From assembly GCF_001675045.1 (NCBI RefSeq), contig NZ_LYPA01000064.1, forward strand, positions 124,001 to 188,000: a stretch of 64,000 nt of DNA, given 5' to 3'. Position numbers and translations under genes: made by a program. The notes beneath the pieces are model-generated. The model searched no databases. It saw only the letters and a program-made list of their open reading frames with translations, and was not told the origin of the DNA. The DNA is from Paenibacillus oryzae (lineage in GTDB: Bacteria > Bacillota > Bacilli > Paenibacillales > Paenibacillaceae). Shown one piece after another: positions 51,018 to 60,888 of this stretch (the first letter of the stretch is position 1; each line of letters begins with the position of its first letter).

Positions 51018-51784
51018 ACAGCCTCCTCCTTCCGCTTCGCGCCGGCTGCTTCCTGCAGAAGAACGACTGTTACATTGTCTTCTCCCCCCGCTTCAAGCGC
51101 TTGCTGAATGAGTTGGTCCGCTTTAGCCGCAAGATCGTCGCTTTCCTGGGCCAATACGGCCAAAATTTGTTCCTCGCTGACCATATTGGTCAAGCCATCG
51201 CTGCAGAGCAGCAGCATATCCTCAGCATCCCACGAAAGCGACTGCACATCAATGTCCACATGCGCGTCGGTGCCGATAGCTCTGGTCAGTACATTTTTGC
51301 GGGGATGGTTGGCTGCTTCCTCATAGCTAAGCTGGCCCGATTTGAGCAGTTCGTTCACAAGAGAATGGTCCTCGGTCAAAAGACTTAGCTTCTCCTTGGA
51401 AATCCGATAGGCGCGGCTATCCCCGACATGGCCAATAACGGCGCTTCCGCCCCCCAGCAAGGCGGCAACAACAGTTGTCCCCATGCTGTGGTAGCGTTCA
51501 TTGCGGGAAGCCATCCCATAAACCTTCTCATTGGCTTCCGCAATGGCCTGGCGAACCAGCATTTTGGCTTCCTCCTGGGAAACCTCTGCTTTCTCATGCT
51601 GGCGCTCCAGCATATTGCAGAAGGAATCTACAGCCAGCTTGCTAGCCACATCCCCGGCTTGATGCCCGCCCATGCCGTCGGCCACAATGGCATACGTAAG
51701 TCCGCCGGAAAGCTGGCCGACCCAGGCATGATCTTCATTTACGTGTCTTACCCGTCCGATATTGCTGCGATTTGCCGTTAACAA
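51014..51784 (-). CDS. prpC: PP2C-type serine/threonine phosphatase
   Basis: 256 aa. Stp1/PrpC family metal-dependent phosphatase that reverses PrkC phosphorylation. Metal-binding motifs are intact: VNEDHAW at the N-terminus, VADGMGGHQAGDVAS (about residues 35-49), GDSRAYRI (about 124-131), LLCSDGLTN (about 191-199) and GGEDNVTVVLL near the end. It is coupled to prkC by a 4-bp overlap and follows rlmN by 7 bp. Confidence 0.97.
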   Translation of the reverse strand: MLTANRSNIGRVRHVNEDHAWVGQLSGGLTYAIVADGMGGHQAGDVASKLAVDSFCNMLERQHEKAEVSQEEAKMLVRQAIAEANEKVYGMASRNERYHSMGTTVVAALLGGGSAVIGHVGDSRAYRISKEKLSLLTEDHSLVNELLKSGQLSYEEAANHPRKNVLTRAIGTDAHVDIDVQSLSWDAEDMLLLCSDGLTNMVSEEQILAVLAQESDDLAAKADQLIQQALEAGGEDNVTVVLLQEAAGAKRKEEAV

Positions 51785-51791
51785 AAAACTA

Positions 51792-52838
51792 TCACCTCGC
51801 CGTGGACTCCATATGTTTCGCTCTTAACTGGCCGCATGCGGCCGCTATATCATGTCCTTGCTCTCTGCGTATGGTTACATTGATTTTATTGCGCTCCAGC
51901 ACTCTCTGGAATTCAAAAATATCCTCGCGCGGCGTGCGGACATAGTTGCGCTCCGGCACGTGGTTGACGGGAATCAGATTGACGTGGCAGAGCATATCCT
52001 TGAGCACGTCGGCAAGCTCCTGAGCATGCTCGGCGCTGTCGTTTACGCCGCCAATCAACGCATATTCAAACGACATTCTGCGTCCCGTTTTGGCAATGTA
52101 GTAACGGCAAGCTTCCATTACATCCTCAAAAGGATACCGCCGGTTGACCGGCATCAGCTTGCTTCTTAATTTGTCATTGGGAGCGTGAATCGAAAGCGCC
52201 AGATTGATTTGCGTGTTTTCATCCGCAAATTTGTACATGCTGGGCACTATGCCGCTTGTGGAAACCGTAATGTGGCGCTGCCCGATATTAAGTCCTTTTT
52301 CGTGAATCATCAGCCGCAGAAAGGTCATAGTGGCGTCATAATTTTCGAAAGGCTCGCCTGACCCCATAATAACGATGCTTGAAATGCGCTCGCCTGTAGC
52401 GTCCAGCATTTGCTGGGCCGTTACGACCTGGGCCACGATTTCGCCCGCGGTCAGATTACGTTTCAAGCCGCCAAGCGTCGAAGCGCAAAATGTACAGCCG
52501 ATCCGGCAGCCTACCTGCGTCGTTACGCAAATGCTATTGCCGTAGCTATGTCTCATAATTACCGTTTCAATCGCATGGGCGTCATGCAGGCCGAACAAAA
52601 ACTTTACGGTACCGTCGCGCGATTCGAATTTTGTTATTTCCTGAAGCGTAACAAACTGAAAATGCTCATCCAGCTTCCTTCTCAATTCCTTGGACAAGTT
52701 GGACATGTCCTCGAATGTGCTGACCCGCTTCACATAAATCCAGTCAAACAGCTGGTCGCCGCGAAATGCGGACTCGCCGTTTTCTTTCATCCAATCGCGA
52801 ATCTGCTCTAATGTATAATCATAAATAAACGGTTTCAT
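51792..52838 (-). CDS. rlmN: 23S rRNA (adenine-2503-C2)-methyltransferase
   Basis: 348 aa radical SAM enzyme that methylates A2503 of 23S rRNA and A37 of some tRNAs. The 4Fe-4S site is [10 protein letters not shown] (C-x3-C-x2-C, about residues 110-119). [14 protein letters not shown], the conserved LSIHAPND and the catalytic Cys near the C-terminus ([10 protein letters not shown], about 331-340) are present. Confidence 0.97.
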   Translation of the reverse strand: MKPFIYDYTLEQIRDWMKENGESAFRGDQLFDWIYVKRVSTFEDMSNLSKELRRKLDEHFQFVTLQEITKFESRDGTVKFLFGLHDAHAIETVIMRHSYGNSICVTTQVGCRIGCTFCASTLGGLKRNLTAGEIVAQVVTAQQMLDATGERISSIVIMGSGEPFENYDATMTFLRLMIHEKGLNIGQRHITVSTSGIVPSMYKFADENTQINLALSIHAPNDKLRSKLMPVNRRYPFEDVMEACRYYIAKTGRRMSFEYALIGGVNDSAEHAQELADVLKDMLCHVNLIPVNHVPERNYVRTPREDIFEFQRVLERNKINVTIRREQGHDIAAACGQLRAKHMESTAR

Positions 52839-52958
52839 CTCATCACACCTGTATTTAAATTAGACAGCAGCAGCAATGCCGGCTGATGCCGTCGTTTTAT
52901 TCTACCACAAACGTCCATGCCGAGCCATAATCGCGGTTTTGCGCCTTGTATTAAACCG

Positions 52959-54398
52959 TTACACGCGCCTTTTCATGCGGGCAATAAAAAATCCGTCGCT
53001 GCCAAAATGCTGCGGAAGCAGCTGAAGCTGTCCATCAAAGGTTTCATCAATCAGACCTGCGGCAGTCAGCCGTTCAAGCAGAGGCTTGGGCCAATTTGCA
53101 TCCAATTCAAAATGGGGATGGTCGCTGAGAAAACGCTGGATTTGATCCTCGTTTTCCTCACGCAGCATCGTGCAGGTGCTGTACACAAAAGTGCCTCCAG
53201 GCTTGACCAGATCGCAAACCGCATCCAGAAGGGAACGCTGGATGGCGGAAATATCGGCGACATCGCCTGCCGTTTTGGTCCATTTGATCTCCGGCTTGCG
53301 GCGGATAACGCCAAAGCCCGAGCAAGGAGCGTCCAGCAAAACGGCGTCCATGGAAGCAGGAGCAAAAATCTCGCTCAGCTTAAGCGCGTCGCCGGTTGTT
53401 GCCTCCACATTACGAAGCTTTAGCCTTTCGGTTTGACCCGCAATGATTTTTCGTTTGTGGGCATGCAGATCATTTGCCCAAACCTTTCCTTTTCCGCCCA
53501 TCAGCTCAGCCAGATGCGAGCTTTTGCCTCCGGGCGCCGCACAGCAGTCCAGCACCTTCATGCCGGATTCGGGGGCAACGACCTCCGCAACCAGCATGGA
53601 GCTTTCATCCTGGAGCGACCAGCGCCCGCCCGCATAACCTGCAAGCTCGGTCAGGTTGCCTCCGCCGCGAACCGCAATGCCGGATGGTGTTAACGGGGAA
53701 GCTTCGCCTTCAAGACCGGCCTCCTTGAGCTCTGCAAGCACCTCCTCCAAGGTGGCAGCCAGCGGGTTGACCCGGATGCCGGCATGCGGCGCTTCGTTGC
53801 CGGAAGCGCACATCGCTTCCGTCGCCTCAATGCCAAACTGTGCGCTCCACTTTTCCACCAGCCATAACGGATAGGAATGGCGCAGCGCAATAGTTTGCGC
53901 TATATCCGGCAGGCTGATCAGCTCCGGCTTTAAATCAGCGCGATTCCGGTCAATGCTGCGCAGCACGCCGTTCACCATGCCCGCTATTCCGCCATGCCCG
54001 CGGCGTTTGGCGATTTCCACCGCCTCGTTAACGGCTGCATGCGTCGGAATGCGGTCCAGATACAACAGCTGATAAGCGCTAAGCCGCAGCAGCTGGTGCA
54101 CCCAGCCCTGCAGCTTGCCAACCCCTTTTGCCACAAAGCGGTCCAGCCAATAATCAAGCGTCGCTTGCCTGCTGATAGTTCCATATACAAGCTCCGTGGC
54201 TAACGCGGCGTCGCTGCGCGACAACCCCGCTTCCTGGAGTGTTTTGTTGATCTGCAAGTTACTGTACGCGCCGGAGGTTTCAACTCGCACAAGGATGGTT
54301 AAGGCGGCTTCACGGGCGGTTCCAAGCGCAGCCTTGCCGGAGCGTTGCTTGCCCCGCTGTCCGCCCCCGCCCCGACCCGGGCGCGGCTGGCGGCTCAT
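52959..54398 (-). CDS. rsmB: 16S rRNA (cytosine-967-C5)-methyltransferase
   Basis: 479 aa. N-terminal NusB-like RNA-binding domain (about residues 27-160) and C-terminal Rossmann methyltransferase domain with CCAAPGGKSSHLAELM (about 284-299), LLDAPCSGFGVIRR (motif IV, about 356-369) and VYSTCTMLREENE (motif VI catalytic Cys). A basic Gly/Arg-rich N-terminal extension of about 25 residues (RQPRPGRGGGGQRGKQ) may aid RNA binding. It overlaps fmt by 4 bp. Confidence 0.96.
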   Translation of the reverse strand: MSRQPRPGRGGGGQRGKQRSGKAALGTAREAALTILVRVETSGAYSNLQINKTLQEAGLSRSDAALATELVYGTISRQATLDYWLDRFVAKGVGKLQGWVHQLLRLSAYQLLYLDRIPTHAAVNEAVEIAKRRGHGGIAGMVNGVLRSIDRNRADLKPELISLPDIAQTIALRHSYPLWLVEKWSAQFGIEATEAMCASGNEAPHAGIRVNPLAATLEEVLAELKEAGLEGEASPLTPSGIAVRGGGNLTELAGYAGGRWSLQDESSMLVAEVVAPESGMKVLDCCAAPGGKSSHLAELMGGKGKVWANDLHAHKRKIIAGQTERLKLRNVEATTGDALKLSEIFAPASMDAVLLDAPCSGFGVIRRKPEIKWTKTAGDVADISAIQRSLLDAVCDLVKPGGTFVYSTCTMLREENEDQIQRFLSDHPHFELDANWPKPLLERLTAAGLIDETFDGQLQLLPQHFGSDGFFIARMKRRV

Positions 54399-55351
54399 CG
54401 TCCGTCTCCTTCGCCAAAGACCGCTCCAGGCGAAAGACGGGAGCCTTTAAGCCATTCCGAAGCTTTCATGACAACCTTGCCTGCTGGCTGAATGTCCTTT
54501 AGCAGCAGTCGCCCTTCGCCGCATTGCACCACGATGCCTTCAGAGCCGGTTTCAACAACCGTGCCCGGCGCGATCCCGGACGAAGTTGCCCCGCCCCCCT
54601 GCATTGGCGAGCAGGACCAGATTTTGAACGTTTCCCCATTAAGAAGCGTAAACGCTCCCGCCATTGGATACAGGCCGCGGGTCTGGTTGAAAAGACTGCG
54701 CGCGCTTTTTCCCCAATCTATACGTTCGTCCTCTCTTGTCAGGTTGGGGGCGTAGGTAGCCAAGGAATCATCCTGAGGGATCGCTTTTGCCGTGCCGTCC
54801 AGTATGGAAGGCAGCGTTTTGATGAGCAGCTCCGCTCCCGCGATGCTAAGCTTGCTGAACATAGTCCCGGAATGATCGCTATCTTCAATCGGCAGCTCCA
54901 CGCTGCTGATCATATCCCCGGTGTCCAGCCCCTCCGCCATATACATAAGGGTCACGCCCGTTGATGGCTCGCCGTTTATAATAGAACGCTGAATGGGCGC
55001 TCCGCCGCGATATCCCGGCAGCAGCGAGCCGTGAACGTTGATACAGCGGTACCGGGGCATTTCAAGCACCGCCTTGGGCAGAATCTGGCCATAAGCCGCC
55101 GTCACAATGAGATCAGGCGCGTAGGCCCGCAGCTCCTCCACCGCCTCCGGGTTACGCATACGCTCCGGCTGCAGCACCGGCAATCCAAAACCTAAAGCCG
55201 CCTCCTTTACAGGAGAAGGCGTCAGCAACTTCTTGCGGCCTTTCGGCCGGTCGGGCTGGGTAACAACGGCAACAACATTGTACCCTTCATCCAGAAGGGC
55301 ACGCAAAGAAGGGACGGCGAAATCCGGCGTCCCCATAAATACGATACGCAT
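54395..55351 (-). CDS. fmt: Methionyl-tRNA formyltransferase
   Basis: 318 aa. Formylates initiator Met-tRNA using 10-formyl-tetrahydrofolate. MRIVFMGTPDFAVPSLRALL at the start, catalytic INVHGSLLPGYRGGAPIQRS (about residues 105-124) and MAEGLDTGDMI (about 142-152) are family signatures. It lies 4 bp after def, so formylation and deformylation are co-expressed. Confidence 0.97.
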   Translation of the reverse strand: MRIVFMGTPDFAVPSLRALLDEGYNVVAVVTQPDRPKGRKKLLTPSPVKEAALGFGLPVLQPERMRNPEAVEELRAYAPDLIVTAAYGQILPKAVLEMPRYRCINVHGSLLPGYRGGAPIQRSIINGEPSTGVTLMYMAEGLDTGDMISSVELPIEDSDHSGTMFSKLSIAGAELLIKTLPSILDGTAKAIPQDDSLATYAPNLTREDERIDWGKSARSLFNQTRGLYPMAGAFTLLNGETFKIWSCSPMQGGGATSSGIAPGTVVETGSEGIVVQCGEGRLLLKDIQPAGKVVMKASEWLKGSRLSPGAVFGEGDGR

Positions 55352-55355
55352 AACC

Positions 55356-55841
55356 TTATTCGCCGCCTTTTCTTGGTCTTTCCGAAATGTCGTAAATGCT
55401 TTCCGCCAAGTCGGTAAATAAAATGCCGTTCAAATGGTCGATTTCATGCTGGAAGGCGCGCGCAAAAAAACCGCTGGCATTTACGCTAAACGTATTGCCG
55501 TCGCTGTCTTGTCCCTGCACGACGATAGTGTCCGCGCGGCGTACATCTCCGTTCAAATTCGGAATGCTGAGGCAGCCCTCCGGTCCGAATTGCTCGCCTT
55601 CCCGGGATACGATGACCGGATTCACCATTTCCACCAGCCCGTGATCGTCTCCCACGTCAACAACGATTACTCGTTTGGATATGCCCACCTGCGGCGCGGC
55701 CAGCCCAACGCCCTCCGCATCGTACATCGTTTCAGCCATGTCCTTCAGCAGCTTTTTGAGATTGGCGTTGAACTTCGTCACCTCCCTGGCGACCTCGCGC
55801 AATACCGGATCAGGGTCCTTTACTATCAATCTGATGCTCAT
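55356..55841 (-). CDS. def: Peptide deformylase
   Basis: 161 aa. Removes the formyl group from nascent proteins using a bound metal. The three motifs are present: GVGLAAPQVG (about residues 43-52), EGCLSIPN (about 89-96) and the metal-binding QHEIDHLNG (about 131-139). Confidence 0.97.
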   Translation of the reverse strand: MSIRLIVKDPDPVLREVAREVTKFNANLKKLLKDMAETMYDAEGVGLAAPQVGISKRVIVVDVGDDHGLVEMVNPVIVSREGEQFGPEGCLSIPNLNGDVRRADTIVVQGQDSDGNTFSVNASGFFARAFQHEIDHLNGILFTDLAESIYDISERPRKGGE

Positions 55842-55898
55842 CTTTCGTTCCCATCCTTTGTTTTGATCTATTCCTTGGCATATCCTATTTAAAAATCC

Positions 55899-58379
55899 TT
55901 ATAAAATTACCTGCGGATCGACGTCCACGCTAAACTGCACGGTATTGCCCGCCGCGCCTTCCGTAAAAGGCTTCAGAGCCAGCCGTACAAGCGAGGATAT
56001 GTCGATGCTTCCCCGATATTTTATCACACATTGAAACCGGTAGCGATCTTTCATTCTCGAGATTGGAGAGGAGACGGGGCCCAGCACTTCTATTGCTCGT
56101 GGAAAACCGCCGGAAAGCGGCATTAATAACCCCTCATGCTCCGCCAGCGCCCGCAGCTCCGCAGCAAAGCCTTCGCTGACTGATGCCAGCAAAGGCAGCT
56201 GCTCATGCGACATTGTAATTAATACAAGTCTGCAGTATGGAGGGTACCCCATGTTCGCCCGATGGCTCAGCTCCTCGCGCAGGAACGCCTCGTAATCATG
56301 CTGCTGCGCCGTCGTTATGGCATAGTGCTCAGGGGCATAGCTCTGCACAACAACCTCGCCGGGCAGCTGGTGGCGGCCCGCTCGGCCCGCTACCTGAGTC
56401 AGCAGCTGAAAGGTGCGCTCGGCCGCCCGGAAATCGGGCAGATGCAGCGACGTATCCGCCGCAATGACGCCTACGAGCGTCACGTAAGGAAAATCCAGTC
56501 CTTTCGCCACCATTTGCGTTCCCAGCAGCACGTCCGCCTTACGTTCTCCAAACTGCTTCAGCAGCTTTTCATGGCTGTTCTTCTGGCTTGTTGTATCCAC
56601 ATCCATCCGAATAACCTTTATGCCGGGAAACAGCTTGGACAACTCTTCTTCAACCCGCTGCGTGCCCGTGCCAAAATAACGGATGTTTTCACTCTCGCAG
56701 GAGGGACACTTGGACGGAGCTCCCTCCGCATGACCGCAATAATGGCAGCGCAGCACGCGCGTTTTTTGATGGAAGGTTAGCGAAATGTCGCAATGGGGAC
56801 ATGTGGAGGTATAGCCGCAGGAGCGGCACATCACAAAGGTGGAATAGCCTCTCCTGTTCAGCAGCAGCACGGACTGCTCTCCGCGCTCCAGCCTGTCGGC
56901 AAGAGCGGAATGCAGCTTGCGGCTGAACATGGAGCGGTTGCCCTCGCGAAGCTCCTCGCGCATATCCACGACTTCAACCTGCGGCAGCGGTCTGCCTCCC
57001 ACCCGGTCCCGCATAGGCAGCAGCGCCGGCTCCTCGCCTGCCGCGGGAATGCGGCTGGCAGCAGCATAGGTTTCAAGCGACGGCGTTGCGGAGCCAAGCA
57101 CTACGGCGGCGCCGTGCTGCATCGCCCGTCTTACCGCAACATCCCGCGCATGATATTTCGGACTTTCCTCCTGCTTGTAGGATGACTCATGCTCTTCGTC
57201 GATAATAATAAGCCCAATGCTGGAAAATGGCGCAAAAATCGCGGAGCGGGCGCCAATCGCCACCTGCGCGGCGCCGCTGCGGATTTTGCGCCATTCGTCA
57301 AAACGCTCGCCGCTGGACAAACGGCTGTGCAGAACAGCCACAGCATTGCCGAAACGGCCTTTGAAGCGCTCCACCATTTGAGGCGTTAACGAAATTTCGG
57401 GCACCAGCACAATAGCTTGCCGCCCCGAATCCAGGCAATGCCTGATGCTTTGCAAATAAACCTCGGTTTTTCCGCTGCCGGTCACGCCATGCAGCAGCAT
57501 AGTTCGGGCTTTGGCCCCGTCGAGCGCCCGCCTGATCGTCCCATAGACTTTGTCTTGCCCTTCAGTCAGCGGCAGCGGTTCTGTCGCCGCAAAGCTTCTA
57601 TCGCCATATGGATCGCGCGATTTCTCCACCTCGCGCAACGCTACCAGCCCTTTGTCGGCCAAAGCCTTGATGCTGGAAGCCGCAGCCCCCGAGGCGGCTG
57701 CAAGCTCCTGAAGAGGCATCGGCTCTCCACGTTCAAGAAGACAAAGCAGGGCAAGACGCTGCTTTGCCGCACGCGGGGGGAATTGTTCCGCAGCTGTGGC
57801 AGCGGCGGCCGGATCAACATCCAAAAACACCGTCAATACGCGCCGGACGGACAACCGATCGCGAATAGCCGACGTTTGCTGAAGGTCCCCGCTTCGCAAA
57901 GCCGCCTTTACAGCAGAGGTATATTGAGGATACCTCTCCAGCAATGCATCCAGCCTGACAGTTCCGCCAGACGCGCTGACCCATTCCAGAAGCTCCGGCG
58001 GCAAGCCGCAGCTCTCCCCATATTCGCCCAAAGAAACTTTCCGTTCTTCTTTGCCCTTTAACGCAGCGGGAATCATCGCCTGAAGCGCTTGAATGCGGGA
58101 GCAGCAATATTTGTCGCTCATCCATCGGGAAAGCTCCACCAGATCGGGCAGGAGAGGCGGCAAGGCGTCCAGCAGCTCCGCTATCGGCTTGAGACGGCTG
58201 CCCTCAAGCGATGATGATTCCGCCAGTCCGATAACAAAGCCTTGCAGCACCCTGCCCCCAAAAGGGACGCCAACGCGGCTGCCGCATTCAATCCATGGCT
58301 CCATCCCTTCAGGAACCAAATAATCAAAAGGCCTGTCGTTCTGCCGGCTAGGCACATCCACAATGACTTTGGCAATCAT
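55899..58379 (-). CDS. priA: Primosomal protein N' (replication restart helicase)
   Basis: 826 aa. Recognises stalled forks and reloads the replicative helicase. An N-terminal DNA-binding region is followed by helicase motifs LLHGVTGSGKTEVYL (about residues 295-309), IIIDEEHESSYKQEE (about 386-400) and VLGSATPS. The zinc-binding block has paired CxxC motifs: CRSCGY, CPHC, CHYCGH and CPSCES (about 520-565). QVAGRAGR is motif VI. It overlaps coaBC by 4 bp. Confidence 0.97.
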   Translation of the reverse strand: MIAKVIVDVPSRQNDRPFDYLVPEGMEPWIECGSRVGVPFGGRVLQGFVIGLAESSSLEGSRLKPIAELLDALPPLLPDLVELSRWMSDKYCCSRIQALQAMIPAALKGKEERKVSLGEYGESCGLPPELLEWVSASGGTVRLDALLERYPQYTSAVKAALRSGDLQQTSAIRDRLSVRRVLTVFLDVDPAAAATAAEQFPPRAAKQRLALLCLLERGEPMPLQELAAASGAAASSIKALADKGLVALREVEKSRDPYGDRSFAATEPLPLTEGQDKVYGTIRRALDGAKARTMLLHGVTGSGKTEVYLQSIRHCLDSGRQAIVLVPEISLTPQMVERFKGRFGNAVAVLHSRLSSGERFDEWRKIRSGAAQVAIGARSAIFAPFSSIGLIIIDEEHESSYKQEESPKYHARDVAVRRAMQHGAAVVLGSATPSLETYAAASRIPAAGEEPALLPMRDRVGGRPLPQVEVVDMREELREGNRSMFSRKLHSALADRLERGEQSVLLLNRRGYSTFVMCRSCGYTSTCPHCDISLTFHQKTRVLRCHYCGHAEGAPSKCPSCESENIRYFGTGTQRVEEELSKLFPGIKVIRMDVDTTSQKNSHEKLLKQFGERKADVLLGTQMVAKGLDFPYVTLVGVIAADTSLHLPDFRAAERTFQLLTQVAGRAGRHQLPGEVVVQSYAPEHYAITTAQQHDYEAFLREELSHRANMGYPPYCRLVLITMSHEQLPLLASVSEGFAAELRALAEHEGLLMPLSGGFPRAIEVLGPVSSPISRMKDRYRFQCVIKYRGSIDISSLVRLALKPFTEGAAGNTVQFSVDVDPQVIL

Positions 58380-59596
58380 TCACCTAGTCCTCCGAATGGC
58401 GTCGACGCAAGCCTTGCAGCCATTATGGCCATCAGACGTCCGGCCAGCTCCCGCTTCGGCATAACGGGATAACGCTCCACCAGTCCATTATGATCAAAAA
58501 CGGATACGGCATTTGTATCCACGTTAAACCCGGCGCCTGCCATGCCGATATCGTTCGCAATGATCAAATCGCAATTTTTGCGTTTGAGCTTGTCCATGGC
58601 GTAATGATCCAGCTGCTCCGTTTCGGCGGCAAATCCGACCAGCAATTGCCCCTTTTTGCGTTCACCCAGCAGCTGCAAAATATCCGTTGTACGCTCAAGC
58701 TCCAGCTGATAGCGATCACCGGTTTTTTTCAGCTTCTCGCGGTGGACCTGAACAGGCCGGTAATCTGCGACGGCCGCCGCTTTAATAACAATATCCGACT
58801 CATCAAAACGATCCAGCACCGCCTCCAGCATATCCTGGGCCGAAACAACCGGCACAACGGCGACGCCCGCCGGCGCTTGACCGGAGGTGCGGCCGGCAAC
58901 CAGGGTAACATCGGCTCCCATGAGCTTTGCGGCTTCAGCCAACGCAAAGCCCATTTTGCCGGAGGAATCATTAGTCAAATAACGCACCGGATCAAGCCGC
59001 TCGATCGTGCCGCCCGCCGTAATCAATACACGCTTCCCGCGCAGCGCATCGGATTTGGCAAACAAATTGTTGGCAGCCAAAACGATATCCTTGGGCTCCG
59101 CTAGTCTGCCTTTTGCAACATACCCGCATGCCAGCTGTCCTGTTCCAGGCTCGACGAATAAAGCACCGCGCTGAGCCAGCTTATTCATGTTTTCAACAAC
59201 GGCGGGATGCTCGTACATATGTACGTTCATGGCAGGCGCAATCAATACCGGGCAAGTTACGGCCAGCATCGTTGTGCTGACCATATCGTCGGCCAGTCCA
59301 TTTGCCAGCTTTCCGATTATATTGGCGGTTGCAGGCGCTATAATGGCCAGGTCGGCATGATCAGCCAGATGGATATGAGAAACAACAGATGGGTCCTGCT
59401 CATCGAATGTATCAACAAAAACATGATTTCGAGATAATGTCTGCAGGGTAAGCGGCGTAATAAATTGGGTGGCGGAACGGGTCATCAGAACATGCACATT
59501 CGCTCCGGCCTGCACCAGCTTGCTGCACAACGCCGCTCCCTTGTAGGCGGCAATTCCGCCCGTAATGCCAAGCAATACGGTTTTGCCCTGAATCAT
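58376..59596 (-). CDS. coaBC: Bifunctional CoaBC (phosphopantothenoylcysteine synthase/decarboxylase)
   Basis: 406 aa. Joins cysteine to phosphopantothenate and then decarboxylates it, on the way to coenzyme A. The N-terminal flavin-dependent CoaC half has LLGITGGIAAYKGA, the HxAD-type active site region HLADHADLAIIAPATAN and APAMNVHMYEHPAV. The CoaB half starts about residue 190 with ITAGGTIERLDPVRYLTNDS. It has a strong AGGAGATG-type ribosome site and follows, after a BstA-like insertion, the rpoZ block. Confidence 0.97.
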   Translation of the reverse strand: MIQGKTVLLGITGGIAAYKGAALCSKLVQAGANVHVLMTRSATQFITPLTLQTLSRNHVFVDTFDEQDPSVVSHIHLADHADLAIIAPATANIIGKLANGLADDMVSTTMLAVTCPVLIAPAMNVHMYEHPAVVENMNKLAQRGALFVEPGTGQLACGYVAKGRLAEPKDIVLAANNLFAKSDALRGKRVLITAGGTIERLDPVRYLTNDSSGKMGFALAEAAKLMGADVTLVAGRTSGQAPAGVAVVPVVSAQDMLEAVLDRFDESDIVIKAAAVADYRPVQVHREKLKKTGDRYQLELERTTDILQLLGERKKGQLLVGFAAETEQLDHYAMDKLKRKNCDLIIANDIGMAGAGFNVDTNAVSVFDHNGLVERYPVMPKRELAGRLMAIMAARLASTPFGGLGE

Positions 59597-59666
59597 GATG
59601 ACATCTCCTGTTCATTCTGGGGCGTGCCTTAAACCTCCACAGTGGTAAGACATGCCCTGGTTGGTG

Positions 59667-60191
59667 TTACCAGTTATTGCGCTCTCTGAGACCGGAAATA
59701 TGTGCGACATGATGTCTGGCATGCCAGGTTACATATCCTAAATAATATGAAAGCTTAAACTGGCGGCCTTTGCCGGGATGATAAAATTCGCGTTCGAAAT
59801 CCGCACGGTCCAATGAACGAAGAAGCAGCGCCCATCTGGCACAGGTGCCTTCAATCATGCTGATGCTGGTTTCAGTCGGGGCATGCAGGCCGTCTTCGGT
59901 AGCCGCCCACGCCTCCTCATCAAACGGTTTAATGGTTGGATTGGATTCTGTCAAGGCAAGCTTGAAGCGGCTATAGTTGTTAATAATGGCGTCGGCCAAA
60001 TGATGAACAACCTGTCTGGAAGACCATCCGCCCTTGCGGTATGCAAGATCCAATTGAGAATCATCCAGTCCGCTTATCGTTTCACGCAGCACCTTAGGCA
60101 GCTCCTCCAGCTCGGAAATCCACTTTTCCTGTCTCGCCGCATTCATGCCTTCAAACCGGTAACGCCCAATAGGATAACGCAATGCATCCAT
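59667..60191 (-). CDS. DinB/YfiT-type metal-dependent hydrolase, BstA-like
   Basis: 174 aa four-helix DinB-fold protein. Metal-binding His positions are in RQVVHHLADA (about residues 63-72) and VTWHARHHVAHIS (about 153-165). YfiT-type members in Bacillus act as bacillithiol S-transferases (BstA); MDALRYPIGRYRFEG at the start matches that subgroup. The start is 60191 with GGAGGG 8 nt upstream. The gene sits between coaBC and a palindromic element, which may supply part of its promoter (TATACT at about 60211-60216). Confidence 0.88.
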   Translation of the reverse strand: MDALRYPIGRYRFEGMNAARQEKWISELEELPKVLRETISGLDDSQLDLAYRKGGWSSRQVVHHLADAIINNYSRFKLALTESNPTIKPFDEEAWAATEDGLHAPTETSISMIEGTCARWALLLRSLDRADFEREFYHPGKGRQFKLSYYLGYVTWHARHHVAHISGLRERNNW

Positions 60192-60214
60192 AACAAATCC
60201 CTCCTGAATATTAG

Positions 60215-60391
60215 TATATAAGTTGAGCAAAAGAGTCTCAGCAGTGTGGGCCGGCGTGTGAGAAGTTCTTCCGGGAACACAAGCGACCGCTTAAAACGTT
60301 CTAGAAGAACGTTACTTCGTAAGCATATGCTTTTCTCCAGAACCCCTCACACTCTGGCCTGATGCTACTGTTCTTTTGTTCGACTTATATT
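60215..60391. repeat. 177-bp palindromic element (MITE-like)
   Basis: The two ends are inverted copies: TATAAGTTGAGCAAAAGA on the left against TATAAGTCGAACAAAAGA read inward from the right, then GGCCGGCGTGTGAGAAGTTC against GGCCAGAGTGTGAGGGGTTC. At the exact centre, AACGTTCT AGA AGAACGTT (60295-60313) forms a further hairpin. No reading frame is present. The right end covers the stop codon of the 70-aa gene at 60385. Confidence 0.75.
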
Positions 60392-60597
60392 AGATAGTTC
60401 ACGACGCCAATGCCAACTAACATAACACCAAACACAATGACAAAAGCAAGGATTGCCCGGCTCCAGAACGAACTTTCTGTATTGGAATGGCTCCGCAGCC
60501 GCTCAACCTCGGCCTCCAGTGACTTTACCCTCTCCAGCAGCTCCTTGTTATCGGGGGCATGCTCGCGGCGGGTTTCGGAATCAGGCAATGGTTCCAC
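60385..60597 (-). CDS. Small coiled-coil and membrane-helix protein
   Basis: 70 aa. A short coiled coil (ELLERVKSLEAEVERLRSH, about residues 19-37) precedes a C-terminal membrane helix (AILAFVIVFGVMLVGIGVVNYL). The start is GTG at 60597, or TTG at 60588, which has GAGG 8 nt upstream. It overlaps the upstream small gene by 17 bp. Its stop lies inside the palindromic element. Function unknown. Confidence 0.68.
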   Translation of the reverse strand: MEPLPDSETRREHAPDNKELLERVKSLEAEVERLRSHSNTESSFWSRAILAFVIVFGVMLVGIGVVNYLI

Positions 60598-60787
60598 CTC
60601 TTCCTTTTATCTCTTTAAGCTCCTTGCGCAGGATTTGAATCTCGACAATCAGCTCATCCAGCTTGGCAGAGGTTTTGGATTGATCAATAGCAGAGCGAAT
60701 AATGAATAGCAAAAGCCACAAAAAAAGCGCAACGCCTCCAATAGCCAAAGCATAAACAAGTATTCCCAGACCGAAGGAACTATCCAC
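60581..60787 (-). CDS. Small membrane protein with cytoplasmic helix
   Basis: 68 aa. One membrane helix near the N-terminus (ILVYALAIGGVALFLWLLLFII) is followed by a charged helix (KLDELIVEIQILRKELKEIKG) that may form a coiled coil. The order is the mirror image of the overlapping downstream protein (helix first, then coil), so the two might pair. The start is GTG at 60787 with GGGAGGTGGG upstream; the frame extended to 60871 crosses the rpoZ terminator. Function unknown. Confidence 0.68.
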   Translation of the reverse strand: MDSSFGLGILVYALAIGGVALFLWLLLFIIRSAIDQSKTSAKLDELIVEIQILRKELKEIKGRGGTIA

Positions 60788-60810
60788 GTTTTCCCACCTC
60801 CCATTTGTAC

Positions 60811-60848
60811 AAAAAAAGAGGTGTCTACTGTTGCCAGCGCGCACCCCT
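60811..60848 (-). terminator. Terminator of the remA-gmk-rpoZ operon
   Basis: Minus strand AGGGGTG/CACCTCT with an 18-nt loop followed by TTTTTT, 41 bp after the rpoZ stop. Confidence 0.75.
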
Positions 60849-60888
60849 TTTTCTGAATTAATACTGATCATGCTGCTTTTTGGAGACG

